The notes: a model not told the origin generated them from the sequence alone. A DNA stretch of 64,000 bases from DASXKD01 sp963762735 (GCA_963762735.1 CAVXMG010000049.1:62001-126000), one strand, 5' to 3'; numbered from the stretch's first letter, positions 41,585-50,212 are shown. Numbers and translations: made by a program.

Positions 41585-41940
41585 CCCGCTGGCCGCCGGG
41601 CCATTTCAGGCCCGCATAAGCAACGGCCTCTTGTGCGGCTCTTCACCGTGTCTTAACGCACACCGTGGTGTGCTCATTCCTAATGCAGGTCGGCTGCCAC
41701 GACGGCCCACCGGACAGGGCGTAACCCGCTCCCCACCTGTCCGGACGCCGATACCGACCACCACACGCGGGCCGCCGCGACCCCCCGCGCGGCGGCCCCA
41801 CCCCGCTGCCACGCTGCGCCAGCCCGCCGTCCCCGCTTCGGACTGGCGCAGCGTGGACTCCGGCCCGGTGCTCGGCCAAGCAGACCGCCCGGGCGCAAGC
41901 CAGCCGGGCCAATCAACCCCATATCGCCGGTATTCAGGGC
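41585..41940 (+). pseudogene. Decayed partial duplicate of the ApbE operon start (promoter, first gene, part of apbE)
   Basis: Three blocks match 37.98-38.9 kb in the same order and strand. 41592-41690 matches the leader 37988-38082, including the heptamer array and ATTCC-x-ATGCAGG. 41768-41805 matches about 38342-38378 (GCCGCCGCGAC ... CGCGCGGC). 41811-41875 matches 38831-38891 of apbE (GCTGCGCCAGCCCGC, GACTGGCGCAGCGTGGA). The ATG equivalent is followed by an in-frame TAA after 13 codons, and the rest has large deletions. No functional product is expected; the array may still serve as a binding site. Confidence 0.75.
41629..41657 (+). promoter_or_regulatory. Second three-heptamer array, copy of the ApbE-operon operator
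   Basis: TCTTGTG (41629-41635), TCTTCAC (41640-41646) and TCTTAAC (41651-41657) again start 11 bp apart. Two heptamers are identical to those at 38034-38051 and the third differs by one base, although the 4-bp spacer between the last two has changed (CGTG versus AGCG). It lies 317 bp upstream of the response regulator and could drive it. Confidence 0.6.
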
Positions 41941-41973
41941 ATTCGGGCTGGGCAGAGCCGATACCTTCCTCTT

Positions 41974-42660
41974 GTGGCGCAGTTGCTGCTCGTGGAGGAC
42001 GACGGGGCGATCCGTGGCGCCCTGATCCGGGCGCTGACCGAGCGCGGGCACGCGGTGGCCAGTTCTCCCGACGCCATGGGCGCGCTGCGGCAGATCCTGG
42101 AGGCCCCGCCGGATCTGGTGCTGCTCGACCTGGGGCTGCCGGACCTGGAGGGCTACGAGGCGCTGCGGATGATCCGCGCAGTGAGCGCGGTGCCCGTGGT
42201 CGTCATCACCGCTCGCGACGACGAGAACGAGATCATCCGGGTGCTCGACGCCGGTGCCGACGACTATGTGATCAAGCCGTTCGGCGGGGGGCAGATCGAG
42301 GCGCGGATCCGGGCTGTGCTGCGCCGGACCAGCCAGCCGGGCGACAGCCGCGGCGGCCCGCTGGAGGTCGGCGGGCTCCGGCTGGACATCGCCGCGCACG
42401 TGGCGACCCTGGACGGCGCCACCCTCGACCTGAGCAGGCGCGAGTTCGACCTGCTGCACTACCTCGCGCTGCACGCCGGCCAGGTGGTCGCCCGGCGGGA
42501 CCTGCTCACCCACGTGTGGCGGATGCCCTACGGCGGGGCCGACAAGACGGTGGACGTCCATATCTCGTGGCTGCGCCGCAAGCTCGGGGAGACGGCGCAG
42601 CAACCGCGGTACCTCCACACCGTGCGCGGGGTCGGAGTCAAGCTCAGCGCTCCGCCGTGA
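41974..42660 (+). CDS. OmpR/PhoB-family response regulator
   Basis: A 228-residue protein from GTG 41974. The receiver domain (LLLVEDDGAIRGALIRALTE, phospho-acceptor Asp52 in LLDLGLPDLEG, Lys101 in VIKPFGG) is followed by a winged-helix DNA-binding domain (LSRREFDLLHYLALHAGQVV, GGADKTVDVHISWLRRKLGE, YLHTVRGVGVKL). Members bind direct repeats of 7 bp with 4-bp spacers, which is the geometry of the arrays found 5' of this gene and of the ApbE operon. The kinase gene follows after 7 bp. Confidence 0.93.
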   Translation: MAQLLLVEDDGAIRGALIRALTERGHAVASSPDAMGALRQILEAPPDLVLLDLGLPDLEGYEALRMIRAVSAVPVVVITARDDENEIIRVLDAGADDYVIKPFGGGQIEARIRAVLRRTSQPGDSRGGPLEVGGLRLDIAAHVATLDGATLDLSRREFDLLHYLALHAGQVVARRDLLTHVWRMPYGGADKTVDVHISWLRRKLGETAQQPRYLHTVRGVGVKLSAPP

Positions 42661-42667
42661 GCCGGCC

Positions 42668-43768
42668 ATGAGACTGCGGATAATCCTGCTCGTGGTGGCG
42701 GCCAGTTCGCTGGTGCTGGTCTCCTTCCTGGTTCCGCTCGTGCTGGTGCTCCGCAAGCTGGCGGCGGAGCGCGCGGTCAGCTCCGCCACGGCCCATGCCC
42801 AGTCGATGGCCCCGCTGGGGGCCCGCACCTGGCTGCTGCTTGGCTGTGCGGGCCTGGGCGTGCTCGCGCTCAGCGTGGCCGTCGCCGATCGGCTCGCGCG
42901 GTCCCTGGTGCGCCCGCTCGCCGACGTCGCCCGGGCCGCGGACCGCCTGGCCACCGGGGACCTGTCGGCCCGGGCCGAGCTGGCCGGGCCGCCTGAGGTC
43001 CGCCGCGCCGGCGCGGGCCTGAACAGGCTGGCGCGGCGCATCGGCGAGCTGCTCGCCTACGAGCGGGAGACGATAGCCGACGTGTCCCACCGCCTGCGCA
43101 CCCCGATGACCGCACTGCGGATCGACGCGGAGTCCCTGCGCGACCAGGCCGAGCGGGCGCAGCTGCTCAGCGATCTCGACGCGCTGGAAAGCACCGTGGA
43201 CGAGGTCATCCGCGCGGCCAGAAGGCCCCCCAGGATCGGCCTGGTGACGTGCGACGCGGCGGCCGTGGTCGCCGAGCGCACGGCGTTCTGGCGGCCGCTG
43301 GCCGAGGACACCGACCGGGCGATGACCGTCGAACTGGCCGACGGCGAGGTGCCGGTGCGGGTGACCGGCGACGATCTGGGGACCTGCATGGACATCCTGC
43401 TGGAGAACGTCTTCGCGCACACCCCCGATGGCTCGGCCCTGGCCATCCGGCTCAGCCGCCGGGCCGCGGGAGGAGCATGGCTGGTGGTGGCCGACGACGG
43501 GCCGGGGTTCGGCAATGCCGACCCGACCGAGCGGGGCAGCTCCACCGGCGGCTCCACCGGGCTCGGCCTGGACATCGTCCGCCGGATCGCGGAAGCCTCC
43601 GGTGGCACGCTGACCATCGGCCACTCGGCCTCGGGCGGCGGGGCGGTGACCGTGGGCCTGGGGGCGGCCACCAGGCCCGTCGACAGGATGCGCCACCGGC
43701 GCACCCGGAGCGGCCAGCCCGTCAGCAGTTCCGAGCCCACGTCCTACTTCTGGCTGGAAGGCGAGTAG
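42668..43768 (+). CDS. Sensor histidine kinase lacking an extracytoplasmic sensor domain
   Basis: A 366-residue protein. Two membrane helices (about 5-28 and 54-74) are separated by only ~25 residues (RKLAAERAVSSATAHAQSMA), whereas related kinases carry about 100 residues there. HAMP (LARSLVRPLADVARAADRLA), the phospho-acceptor His141 in ADVSHRLRTPMTAL, the N box (ILLENVFAHTP), VADDGPGFGN (G1) and GLGLDIVRRI (G2) are intact. It should phosphorylate the adjacent regulator. A signal must be sensed within the membrane, in the cytoplasm or by a partner. Confidence 0.92.
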   Translation: MRLRIILLVVAASSLVLVSFLVPLVLVLRKLAAERAVSSATAHAQSMAPLGARTWLLLGCAGLGVLALSVAVADRLARSLVRPLADVARAADRLATGDLSARAELAGPPEVRRAGAGLNRLARRIGELLAYERETIADVSHRLRTPMTALRIDAESLRDQAERAQLLSDLDALESTVDEVIRAARRPPRIGLVTCDAAAVVAERTAFWRPLAEDTDRAMTVELADGEVPVRVTGDDLGTCMDILLENVFAHTPDGSALAIRLSRRAAGGAWLVVADDGPGFGNADPTERGSSTGGSTGLGLDIVRRIAEASGGTLTIGHSASGGGAVTVGLGAATRPVDRMRHRRTRSGQPVSSSEPTSYFWLEGE

Positions 43769-43801
43769 AACACACGTTCGATAATCTGCTACGATTGAGG
43801 C

Positions 43802-44382
43802 ATGACAGCTTATGTGCCGCCCGGGTGGCCCGCCGGGGTGCACCCACCTGGCACCGAAGACTTCGAGCGAACCGCGCAGGCCTGGCTGCTCGACACGGTT
43901 CCCGCCGACTACCGGCTCCACGGGGTGCTGCGCCGGCACCCGCTTGCACTCGCCGCGATGGCCATCCATCACACGAGGGCGTGCGTGGTGGGGGCACGCG
44001 AGGGCTACCGGACCGCGCGCACCGAACTGGGAAGCGCGCTTCCCCCACATGCGCTCGACGCGGTGCTCGCCGCCTACCGGGCGGAAGGGCGCAGGCTCGT
44101 GGCCACCGCCCAGGCCGTGGGCCTGGTAGCCAGGGCGCTGCGCGGTGAGGTGTTCACCCCGCAGCTCCAGGATGCCCCTAGGTCACACCGGCCGAGCGCA
44201 CACCGGACGAGCTCAGCGCCAGGCGCGAGGCATCCGGCGGTGCGGAGAGCCCGGCCGAGCGGCCGGCTCGCGACGGCACGGCGAAGGCGCGCAAAGCCCC
44301 GGCCGCCCAGCGTCCCGCGCGCAGCGGCGGGGCCGCACGCCGCAAGGCCCGGCCCAGCGACAAGCACGCGGCAGCCGGCTGA
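43802..44382 (+). CDS. Uncharacterised actinobacterial protein with basic tail; probable frameshift
   Basis: ATG 43802 starts MTAYVPPGWPAGVHPPGTED, then TAQAWLLDTVPADYRLHGVL, HHTRACVVGAREGYRTARTE and LVARALRGEVFTPQL. This ~120-residue helical block recurs in actinobacteria with no known function. Near 44165-44180 the frame should shift: one base over, it reads VTPAERTPDELSARREASGG, then a Lys/Arg/Ala-rich tail (DGTAKARKAPAAQRPARSGG ... SDKHAAAG) and a stop at 44380-44382. As read, the frame continues implausibly into the antisense of the next gene. The basic tail hints at nucleic-acid binding. Confidence 0.6.
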
Positions 44383-44439
44383 CCGCGACGCCCCGGCCAG
44401 CCCGGCGCACGCTGCACGCTCACCGCTCGGCTGGGCCGC

Positions 44440-45939
44440 TCAGGACTTGTGGCCCACCAGCCTGGCCGGGTCGAGTTCACCGGTGCCGCCCTGGCCAGAG
44501 CCTCGCCGGCCGGAGCCAGGCCGACCGGAGTCGAGCCTGGCCCACTCCAGCGCGAGGCCGATCCGGCAGGCGAGATCGGCCGCCAGGGCCGCCACGTCAT
44601 GCGGCAGACGGTCCTGCCCGCCGTCCCCGATGACCAGCACACCTGCCGCGTCACCAGGCTCACCGAGCGGGAAGCACCAGGCGACGCCGGCGGCGAGTTC
44701 CGTCACACCGGGCGGTGCGCCGTCGGTGTCCCCCACCACCAGCGGCCAGCGGCGGCCCGGTCGCGGGGCGGCGCCCCGCCCCGCCGAGAAATCGGGCGCC
44801 GTCATCTGGCACACCCGGTCAAGCAGCCACGGCAGGGCGCTGGCCAGCGTCTCAATGCTGTGCCGCGCATAGCAGGTCCGCAGCACGGGCTCCCCGTCCA
44901 GCAACAGCACCGCGCACCACGGTGCCAGCCCGGGCACCACCGCCCGGCCTGCCAGTTCCACGATCTCGTTACGGCCGCGGCCGCCGGACAGCAGCCCGCG
45001 GGCTCGCGTGAGCGCGCCGATCCTGCCTCTCCTGAGCCGCTCAAGCTCGGCCAGCCAGGCGCGCTGCAGGCCGGGCCCTGAGCGGTCGGCGAGGCGCTGG
45101 AGCCTGGCCGACTCCGGGTCGCCGAAGCTGCCGGCCATCGCGGATGCCACCGCCAGCAGGCCGGTGACCTGGCCGTCCACGACAAAGGGAACGGTGATCA
45201 CGGACGGCGCCCCGGTCACGGATTCTCCGTCGGCCAGCAACATGTTCCCCGCGGCCGCGCGCAGCCGAAGATCCCCGTCCTCGTCCGGCATCATCGCGAA
45301 GGCCGCGTCGGCACCGACGGCAAGGCGAGCCGAATCGACCGTGCCCGCCAGCAGCCGCTGGTAGCCACTGTCGGCGGTTGCGACCGGGGCAACCGGCCAG
45401 GCCGCCGGGGGTTCGGGGACACGCAGCGCGGCGGCGAGAGCGGCGGTGACCCCGATCGCGTCGGCCAGTTCGCTCGCCGCATCGCCACCGCCTTCGGGAC
45501 CGGCGCCAAGCTCGCCGCTCGCCCCGTCGAGCGCCAACCGGAACCAGACCGCCTTGCTGGCCCGCCCGTAGGCGACCCCCCAGGCGGAGGCCAGCGCGGC
45601 AGGCAGCAGCAGCCCACGGCCACCGGTCCGCTCGCTGGGCACGGCCTCGCGCTCGGGCGCTTCAGGGACAAGCCGCCCCGGATGGCCGTCGCTGACCACG
45701 ACCTCGACCGCGCCGTCCGCGAGCCTGCACGTGACGTGGACCGGCGTCCCCGCGTGTACCACGGCGTTCGTCACAAGTTCGCTGGTGAGCAGCACGGCAT
45801 CGTCCACCAGCCCGTGCCCGTCGGCGGCGCCGGTCACCACCCAGGCCTGCAGGGTGTCCCGCACGAAACGCCGCGCCGCGGCTGCCGCTTTCGGCTCCGG
45901 CTGGTACGCCGCGCTTGCGAGAAGAACTTCAGGTCCCAC
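44440..45939 (-). CDS. HATPase-GAF-GAF regulatory protein (no phosphatase domain)
   Basis: A 499-residue protein from GTG 45939. Residues 20-140 are an RsbW/anti-sigma-type ATPase (AVLLTSELVTNAVVHAGTPV, VVVSDGHPGRL, TGGRGLLLPAALASAWGVAY). Residues ~200-300 (SARLAVGADAAFAMMP, VITVPFVVDGQVTGLLAVAS) and ~320-475 (LAPWCAVLLLDGEPVL, WCFPLGEPGDAAGVLVIGD) look like two GAF domains. Streptomyces relatives usually also have a SpoIIE/PP2C domain, which is missing. It could couple small-molecule sensing to anti-sigma binding. Partner unknown. Confidence 0.72.
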   Translation of the reverse strand: MGPEVLLASAAYQPEPKAAAAARRFVRDTLQAWVVTGAADGHGLVDDAVLLTSELVTNAVVHAGTPVHVTCRLADGAVEVVVSDGHPGRLVPEAPEREAVPSERTGGRGLLLPAALASAWGVAYGRASKAVWFRLALDGASGELGAGPEGGGDAASELADAIGVTAALAAALRVPEPPAAWPVAPVATADSGYQRLLAGTVDSARLAVGADAAFAMMPDEDGDLRLRAAAGNMLLADGESVTGAPSVITVPFVVDGQVTGLLAVASAMAGSFGDPESARLQRLADRSGPGLQRAWLAELERLRRGRIGALTRARGLLSGGRGRNEIVELAGRAVVPGLAPWCAVLLLDGEPVLRTCYARHSIETLASALPWLLDRVCQMTAPDFSAGRGAAPRPGRRWPLVVGDTDGAPPGVTELAAGVAWCFPLGEPGDAAGVLVIGDGGQDRLPHDVAALAADLACRIGLALEWARLDSGRPGSGRRGSGQGGTGELDPARLVGHKS

Positions 45940-45979
45940 GCGCCCATCGTGACAGACTCATGAATGGTTAACCTGCAGT

Positions 45980-46648
45980 TCAGCCATGATGCTCGGGAGC
46001 CGTGGCACGCCGGGTCCAGCCATTGCCGCTGACATACTCGCGCACCACTCTGGCCGGAACCCCCGCGATTACACAGCAGTCGGGCACCACGCCGCGCACC
46101 ACGGAACCGGCCGCAACCACCACATTGCGGCCGATCGCCGCGCCCGGCAGGATGATCACCCCGGCTCCCAGCCAGCTCCCGGCGCCGATCGAGACGGCCG
46201 CGTTGCTCGGCCACTGCCGCCCGATGGGCATGTCGGGATCGGCGTAGCCGTGGTTCTGGTCGGTGATGTACACATAGGGGCCGGTGTAGACGTCATCACC
46301 GATCGTGATCGAGTAGTGGGCGACGATATGGCTGCCCCTGCCGATGAGGCACCGGTCACCGATCCGCAGCAGCGGCACCTCGCCCAGGTCCTGCCCCGGG
46401 ACCATGCCCGCGCTCAGGCTCACCTGGGCCCCGATCATCGTCCCGGTCCCGATCTCAATCCAGCGCTCGCCGTAGAGGGCGCCGGTGGGAAACCCGATGA
46501 GCGACCCCGCGCCGAACCCGGCGAACGCCCGGCCCGCCGGGGTGTCGGCGGTGATCGCCCCGGCCCGCTGCGCCGCGCCCCACAGGCCGTGCACGGCACG
46601 CCAGGCCACCCGTTGGCGGTACCGGCGGAGCACGTTCCTGGGTGACAT
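45980..46648 (-). CDS. Acyltransferase with left-handed beta helix
   Basis: A 222-residue protein from ATG 46646-46648. Residues 50-205 consist of hexapeptide repeats (IEIGTGTMIGAQVSLSAGMV, RIGDRCLIGRGSHIVAHYSI, IGDDVYTGPYVYITDQNHGY, IGAGSWLGAGVIILPGAAIG, VVVAAGSVVRGVVPDCCVIA, GVPARVVREY). The DQNHGY motif and VIAGVPA end are typical of acetyltransferases of the WbbJ/LacA group that modify sugars in surface polysaccharides. The substrate is unknown. It follows rlmN on the same strand by 12 bp. Confidence 0.87.
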   Translation of the reverse strand: MSPRNVLRRYRQRVAWRAVHGLWGAAQRAGAITADTPAGRAFAGFGAGSLIGFPTGALYGERWIEIGTGTMIGAQVSLSAGMVPGQDLGEVPLLRIGDRCLIGRGSHIVAHYSITIGDDVYTGPYVYITDQNHGYADPDMPIGRQWPSNAAVSIGAGSWLGAGVIILPGAAIGRNVVVAAGSVVRGVVPDCCVIAGVPARVVREYVSGNGWTRRATAPEHHG

Positions 46649-46659
46649 GATCGAGAAGG

Positions 46660-47766
46660 TTACCGGTCCGTAGCGGCGAGCTGGCCACAGGCCGCCGCGA
46701 TCTCCCGGCCCCGGGTGTCCCGGACGGTGCACGGTACCCCGGCGGCGGCGACCCGGCGGACGAACTCCTGCTCGGCCCGCTTGGGTGAGGCGTCCCATTT
46801 GCTGCCCGGAGTCGGGTTCAGCGGGATCGCGTTCACATGGACCAGCGGGCCCAGGGCCTGGTGCAGCAGGCTGCCGAGCAGGTCGGCTCGCCACGGCTGG
46901 TCGTTCACGTCCCGGATCAGCGCGTACTCGACCGACACCCGCCGCCCGGTCCGGTCGGCGTAGAACCGGGCGGCGGCGAGCACCTCGGCCACCTTCCACC
47001 GGGTGTTCACCGGCACCAGCTCGTCGCGCAGCTCGTCGTCGGGGGCATGCAGGGACACGGCCAGCGTCACGGCGAGGCCTTCGCCGGCCAGCCGGCGTAT
47101 GGCGGGCACGAGCCCCACGGTGGACACGGTGACCGAGCGCTGGGAGATGCCGAAGCCCTCCGGCACCGGATCGCAGATCCGGCGCACCGCGTCGACCGTG
47201 CGCCGGTAGTTCGCCAGCGGCTCGCCCATGCCCATGAACACCACGTTGGACAGCCGGCCCGGCGGCCCGAGGCCACCGTCCCTCACGGTGGCCGCCGCCG
47301 CCCGGACCTGCTCGACGATCTCCGCCGTGGACAGGTTGCGCCGCAGGCCGCCCTGGCCGGTGGCACAGAACGGGCAGGCCATCCCGCAGCCCGCCTGGCT
47401 GGACACGCAGACCGTGGCACGGTCCGGGTAACGCATCACCACGCTTTCCAGCAGCGTGCCGTCGTGGGCCCGCCACAGGGACTTCCTGGTGGCGCCGTCA
47501 TCGCAGCTCAGCGCGCGGGCCTCGGTCAACAGCGGCGGCAGCAGCTCGGCTGCCAGGGCGGCACGGGAGCGCTCCGGAATGTCGGTCATGCTGGCCGCAT
47601 CCACGCTCAGCCGGGCGAAGTAGTGCCGGGAGAGCTGCCTGGCGCGCAGCGGTTTTTCGCCGAGCGCGGCCACCGCTTCCGCGCGCTGGGCCGCCGAGAG
47701 GTCGGCCAGGTGGCGGGGCGGCTGGCCGCGGCGCGGCGCGGCGAAAACGAGCGGCAGCGAAGACAT
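46660..47766 (-). CDS. rlmN: Dual-specificity 23S rRNA/tRNA adenine C2-methyltransferase RlmN
   Basis: A 368-residue radical-SAM enzyme from ATG 47766 (GGAGAGG upstream); a start 13 codons upstream was rejected. CGMACPFC (Cys127, Cys131, Cys134) holds the [4Fe-4S] cluster. FMGMGEPLANYR, TVSTVGLVPAIRRLAGEG, SLHAPDDELRDELVPVN and GVPCTVRDTRG (the methyl-carrying Cys) are RlmN signatures. It methylates A2503 of 23S rRNA. In many actinobacteria it lies close to the frr-cdsA genes, as here within 3 kb. Confidence 0.95.
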   Translation of the reverse strand: MSSLPLVFAAPRRGQPPRHLADLSAAQRAEAVAALGEKPLRARQLSRHYFARLSVDAASMTDIPERSRAALAAELLPPLLTEARALSCDDGATRKSLWRAHDGTLLESVVMRYPDRATVCVSSQAGCGMACPFCATGQGGLRRNLSTAEIVEQVRAAAATVRDGGLGPPGRLSNVVFMGMGEPLANYRRTVDAVRRICDPVPEGFGISQRSVTVSTVGLVPAIRRLAGEGLAVTLAVSLHAPDDELRDELVPVNTRWKVAEVLAAARFYADRTGRRVSVEYALIRDVNDQPWRADLLGSLLHQALGPLVHVNAIPLNPTPGSKWDASPKRAEQEFVRRVAAAGVPCTVRDTRGREIAAACGQLAATDR

Positions 47767-47878
47767 GGCCTCTCCAGTGTTCCAGTTGTCCTGGCCCGGG
47801 GACACTTACTCTTCACAGCAAGCCTCCCACCACAGCAGAACAGCCCCTCCTGACTGGCCGATTCAGTAGATTTCTGGC

Positions 47879-49003
47879 ATGTCTTCGATGCGCAACCGGC
47901 CCAGGGGCCCTCGGTCCGCCACGCTCGGCGGCCAGCCGGGAACGGTGCTCGAAAGTGAGAGCCCGTACGGCAGCCGCCGGCTCGTGGTCGAGTACGACGG
48001 CGCGACCACCGCCGCGTACCTGCACGACGCCGGCGCGGTGCTGGGCGCGGCGTGGATCGCCAACCACGAGCAGGCACCGCAGAGCGCGGATCTGTCCCGG
48101 CTGAACGCGGGCCAGGCACCGTTGATGCCCGTCGCGCACACCAAGCACCCGGCGGGACGGCCACCGCTGGACGCCAGGACGCTGCGGGCGCTGTGGTTCG
48201 AGGAAGGTGACGGGGTCGCGGTCATCGAGGGCGGCCAACTGCTCGCGGTCATCCCCGGCTGGTCAGACATGGCGCGGGGCATGCCCGGCTACTCAAGGGA
48301 CGTGATCGGGCAGACGCCTTTCGCCTGGTCACTCGATGATGCGATGGAAGGGCTCGGGCCCCGGGCCGACCGGGCGACGGCGTTCTGGCGGTGGCGGCAG
48401 CGGGACGACTCCTGGGCGTCGTTCCAGCGGTCCATGCTCGGCCACCTGCTGGCCCGGCTCGGGCCTGGCGCCAGGTACTGGGAAGTCAGCGGCGGCAAGC
48501 AGCCGATGGTCGGCGTGTCCGAGCGGCCGCCGACCACGCAGCGGCCCTACACGGTGCTGTCCACGATCGGCATGAGCTGCCAGCGGATGCCCGTGGTGGA
48601 GCAGGCGATGGAGGACCCGAGCGCCTGCGCCCGGATCGAGCTGGCCATCGCCACGACCATGCCCAGCCGGGATGCCGCCCGCGTGTTCCTGTGGCTCGCC
48701 CAGTATCCGTGGCGCGCAGTGACCTGGTTCGGCACCGGGCACACGGTGCGCTGGTATCACGAGCCGGCAACCTTCCCGCTCGGCGGCGGGAACGAGGCCG
48801 TGCTGCTGCTCGACGACCCCTCCCACCTGCTGGGCCCGGAAGTGCCCGACCTGACCGGGTTCTCGGTGGGCGGCGACCCGACGCGATGGCTGTGGATCAT
48901 CCCGATCACCGAGCGGGAGCGCCTGATCGCCAAGGAACGCGGCGCCGCCAGCCTGGTCACCCAGCTCGCCGCACAGCGACGTAGCTGGGTAACCAGCGTG
49001 TAG
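47879..49003 (+). CDS. Suppressor-of-fused (SUFU) domain protein
   Basis: A 374-residue protein. Residues ~190-370 match the bacterial SUFU domain: RPYTVLSTIGMSCQRMPVVE, ARIELAIATTMPS, VTWFGTGHTVRWYHEPATFP and WIIPITERERLIAKERGAAS. The N-terminal ~150 residues (YGSRRLVVEYDGATTAAYLH, LRALWFEEGDGVAVIEGGQL) form a separate region common in actinobacterial members. In bacteria SUFU proteins are often immunity or accessory proteins of toxin systems, but no toxin is seen beside this gene. It is divergent from rlmN. Confidence 0.8.
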   Translation: MSSMRNRPRGPRSATLGGQPGTVLESESPYGSRRLVVEYDGATTAAYLHDAGAVLGAAWIANHEQAPQSADLSRLNAGQAPLMPVAHTKHPAGRPPLDARTLRALWFEEGDGVAVIEGGQLLAVIPGWSDMARGMPGYSRDVIGQTPFAWSLDDAMEGLGPRADRATAFWRWRQRDDSWASFQRSMLGHLLARLGPGARYWEVSGGKQPMVGVSERPPTTQRPYTVLSTIGMSCQRMPVVEQAMEDPSACARIELAIATTMPSRDAARVFLWLAQYPWRAVTWFGTGHTVRWYHEPATFPLGGGNEAVLLLDDPSHLLGPEVPDLTGFSVGGDPTRWLWIIPITERERLIAKERGAASLVTQLAAQRRSWVTSV

Positions 49004-49029
49004 CTGCCGCACTGGCCGGCGCCCGTTTC

Positions 49030-49203
49030 CTAGTGGATGTGCAGGCTGATGCCGAGCAGCGGAAGCCACCACAGCAGAATGGCGAGAACGGCGGAACCTA
49101 TGGCCTTGAGCAGGCTGAGGTGCAGGTAGCCCTTCTCCCATGCAACGATCACGCCGATGATTAGGTAAACGAGAAAGATAATGCCGATCGGACGCCTCAA
49201 CAT
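49030..49203 (-). CDS. Small two-helix membrane protein
   Basis: A 57-residue protein from ATG 49201-49203 with GGGAGCGGAG upstream: MLRRPIGIIFLVYLIIGVIV, a short loop (AWEKGYLHLS), then SAVLAILLWWLPLLGISLHI. Two membrane helices, no known domain. The clear ribosome site and codon bias support a real gene. It lies 122 bp after cdsA on the same strand, so it may share its transcript. Confidence 0.62.
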   Translation of the reverse strand: MLRRPIGIIFLVYLIIGVIVAWEKGYLHLSLLKAIGSAVLAILLWWLPLLGISLHIH

Positions 49204-49325
49204 GGCAACTCCGCTCCCGTCCACTGGTGGATTGAGTCCGAGACGATCCACCAACTCCCCTGGTAATCGGGAAGCAAACACGGGGTTGAGCCGCGAGGCG
49301 GTAAAGCGGCGGCTGACGCCGGGCG

Positions 49326-50212
49326 TCAGTGCTGGTGGGTCACGGGGACGAAGACAAGCAGGAGGAGCCAGACGACCGGGGCCGTGATGAGCATCGCGTC
49401 GATCCGGTCCAGGATTCCGCCGTGCCCGGGCAGCACGGAGCCCATGTCCTTGATCCCCAGATCCCGCTTGATCATCGATTCGACCAGGTCGCCGAGCGTG
49501 GCACAGGCGAGGGCCGCCGCGCCGATCAGGAGCCCTTGCCAGATGGCACCGTGCAGCAGGGCAGACAGGCCGATCGCCCCGCCCAGGAGGCAGAAAAGCG
49601 CAGAGCCGCCGAACCCCTCCCAGGTCTTCTTGGGGCTGATCGCCGGGGCCATCAGATGGCGCCCGACCGTGACGCCAGCGGCGTAGCCGCCCACGTCGCT
49701 GCACACCGTCAGGATCAGGAACAACAATGTGCGCCTTGGGCCGTCGGGTGGGGCCAGCATGAGGCCGACGAAACAGGCCGGCAGCGGCAGGTACGCGAGG
49801 GCGAAGGCCCCGGCGGAAACGTCCCGCAGATAGCCATCGGTCCCGCCGGTCAGCCGCCAGGCGAGGATCGCGGTCATGGTGAGCGCGATGCAGGCCAGCG
49901 CGGCGCGCTCCCCCTGCCAGTAGGACAGGGCGAACGCCACGGCGCCACCCGCGGCCACCGGAATCACCGGTAGCCGGATCTCCCGCTGCGCGACGGCGCG
50001 GGCCAGTTCCCACAGCGCAATGCCGACCATCGCGGCGACGAGCACCAGGAAGGTGGCCTTCACCGTGAACAGAGTCAGAATGGCGAGCCCGCCCAGGCCC
50101 AGGCCGACAATGACCGCGGCGGGCAGGTTGCGCCCGGTGCGCCGCTCCGCTTCTCCCGCTTCTCCGGCTGTGCGGGCTCCCCCGGAATGTCTGCTGGCAG
50201 GTCAGACCTCAA
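49326..50212 (-). CDS. cdsA: Phosphatidate cytidylyltransferase CdsA; N-terminal frameshift suspected
   Basis: The integral membrane enzyme is clear from GTG 50063 on, with about seven helices and the signature SVLPGHGGILDRIDAMLITA; SPKKTWEGFGGS is also typical. It makes CDP-diacylglycerol from CTP and phosphatidate. The conserved GRNLPAAVIVGLGLGGLAIL lies upstream in frame, but no start codon exists between it and the frr stop. One base over, MRSDLPADIPGEPAQPEKRE starts at TTG 50212, overlapping the frr stop, and would join at about 50135 (EKRS|GRNLP). I therefore give 50212 as the likely start; the minimal visible frame is 49326-50063. Confidence 0.87.

Noticed and set aside
38023..41657. 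Flanking direct repeats as ends of a mobile element around the ApbE operon
   Set aside because: The ~100-bp matches are colinear with further blocks of the first genes, which fits a decayed tandem duplication; no transposase or target-site duplication was seen.
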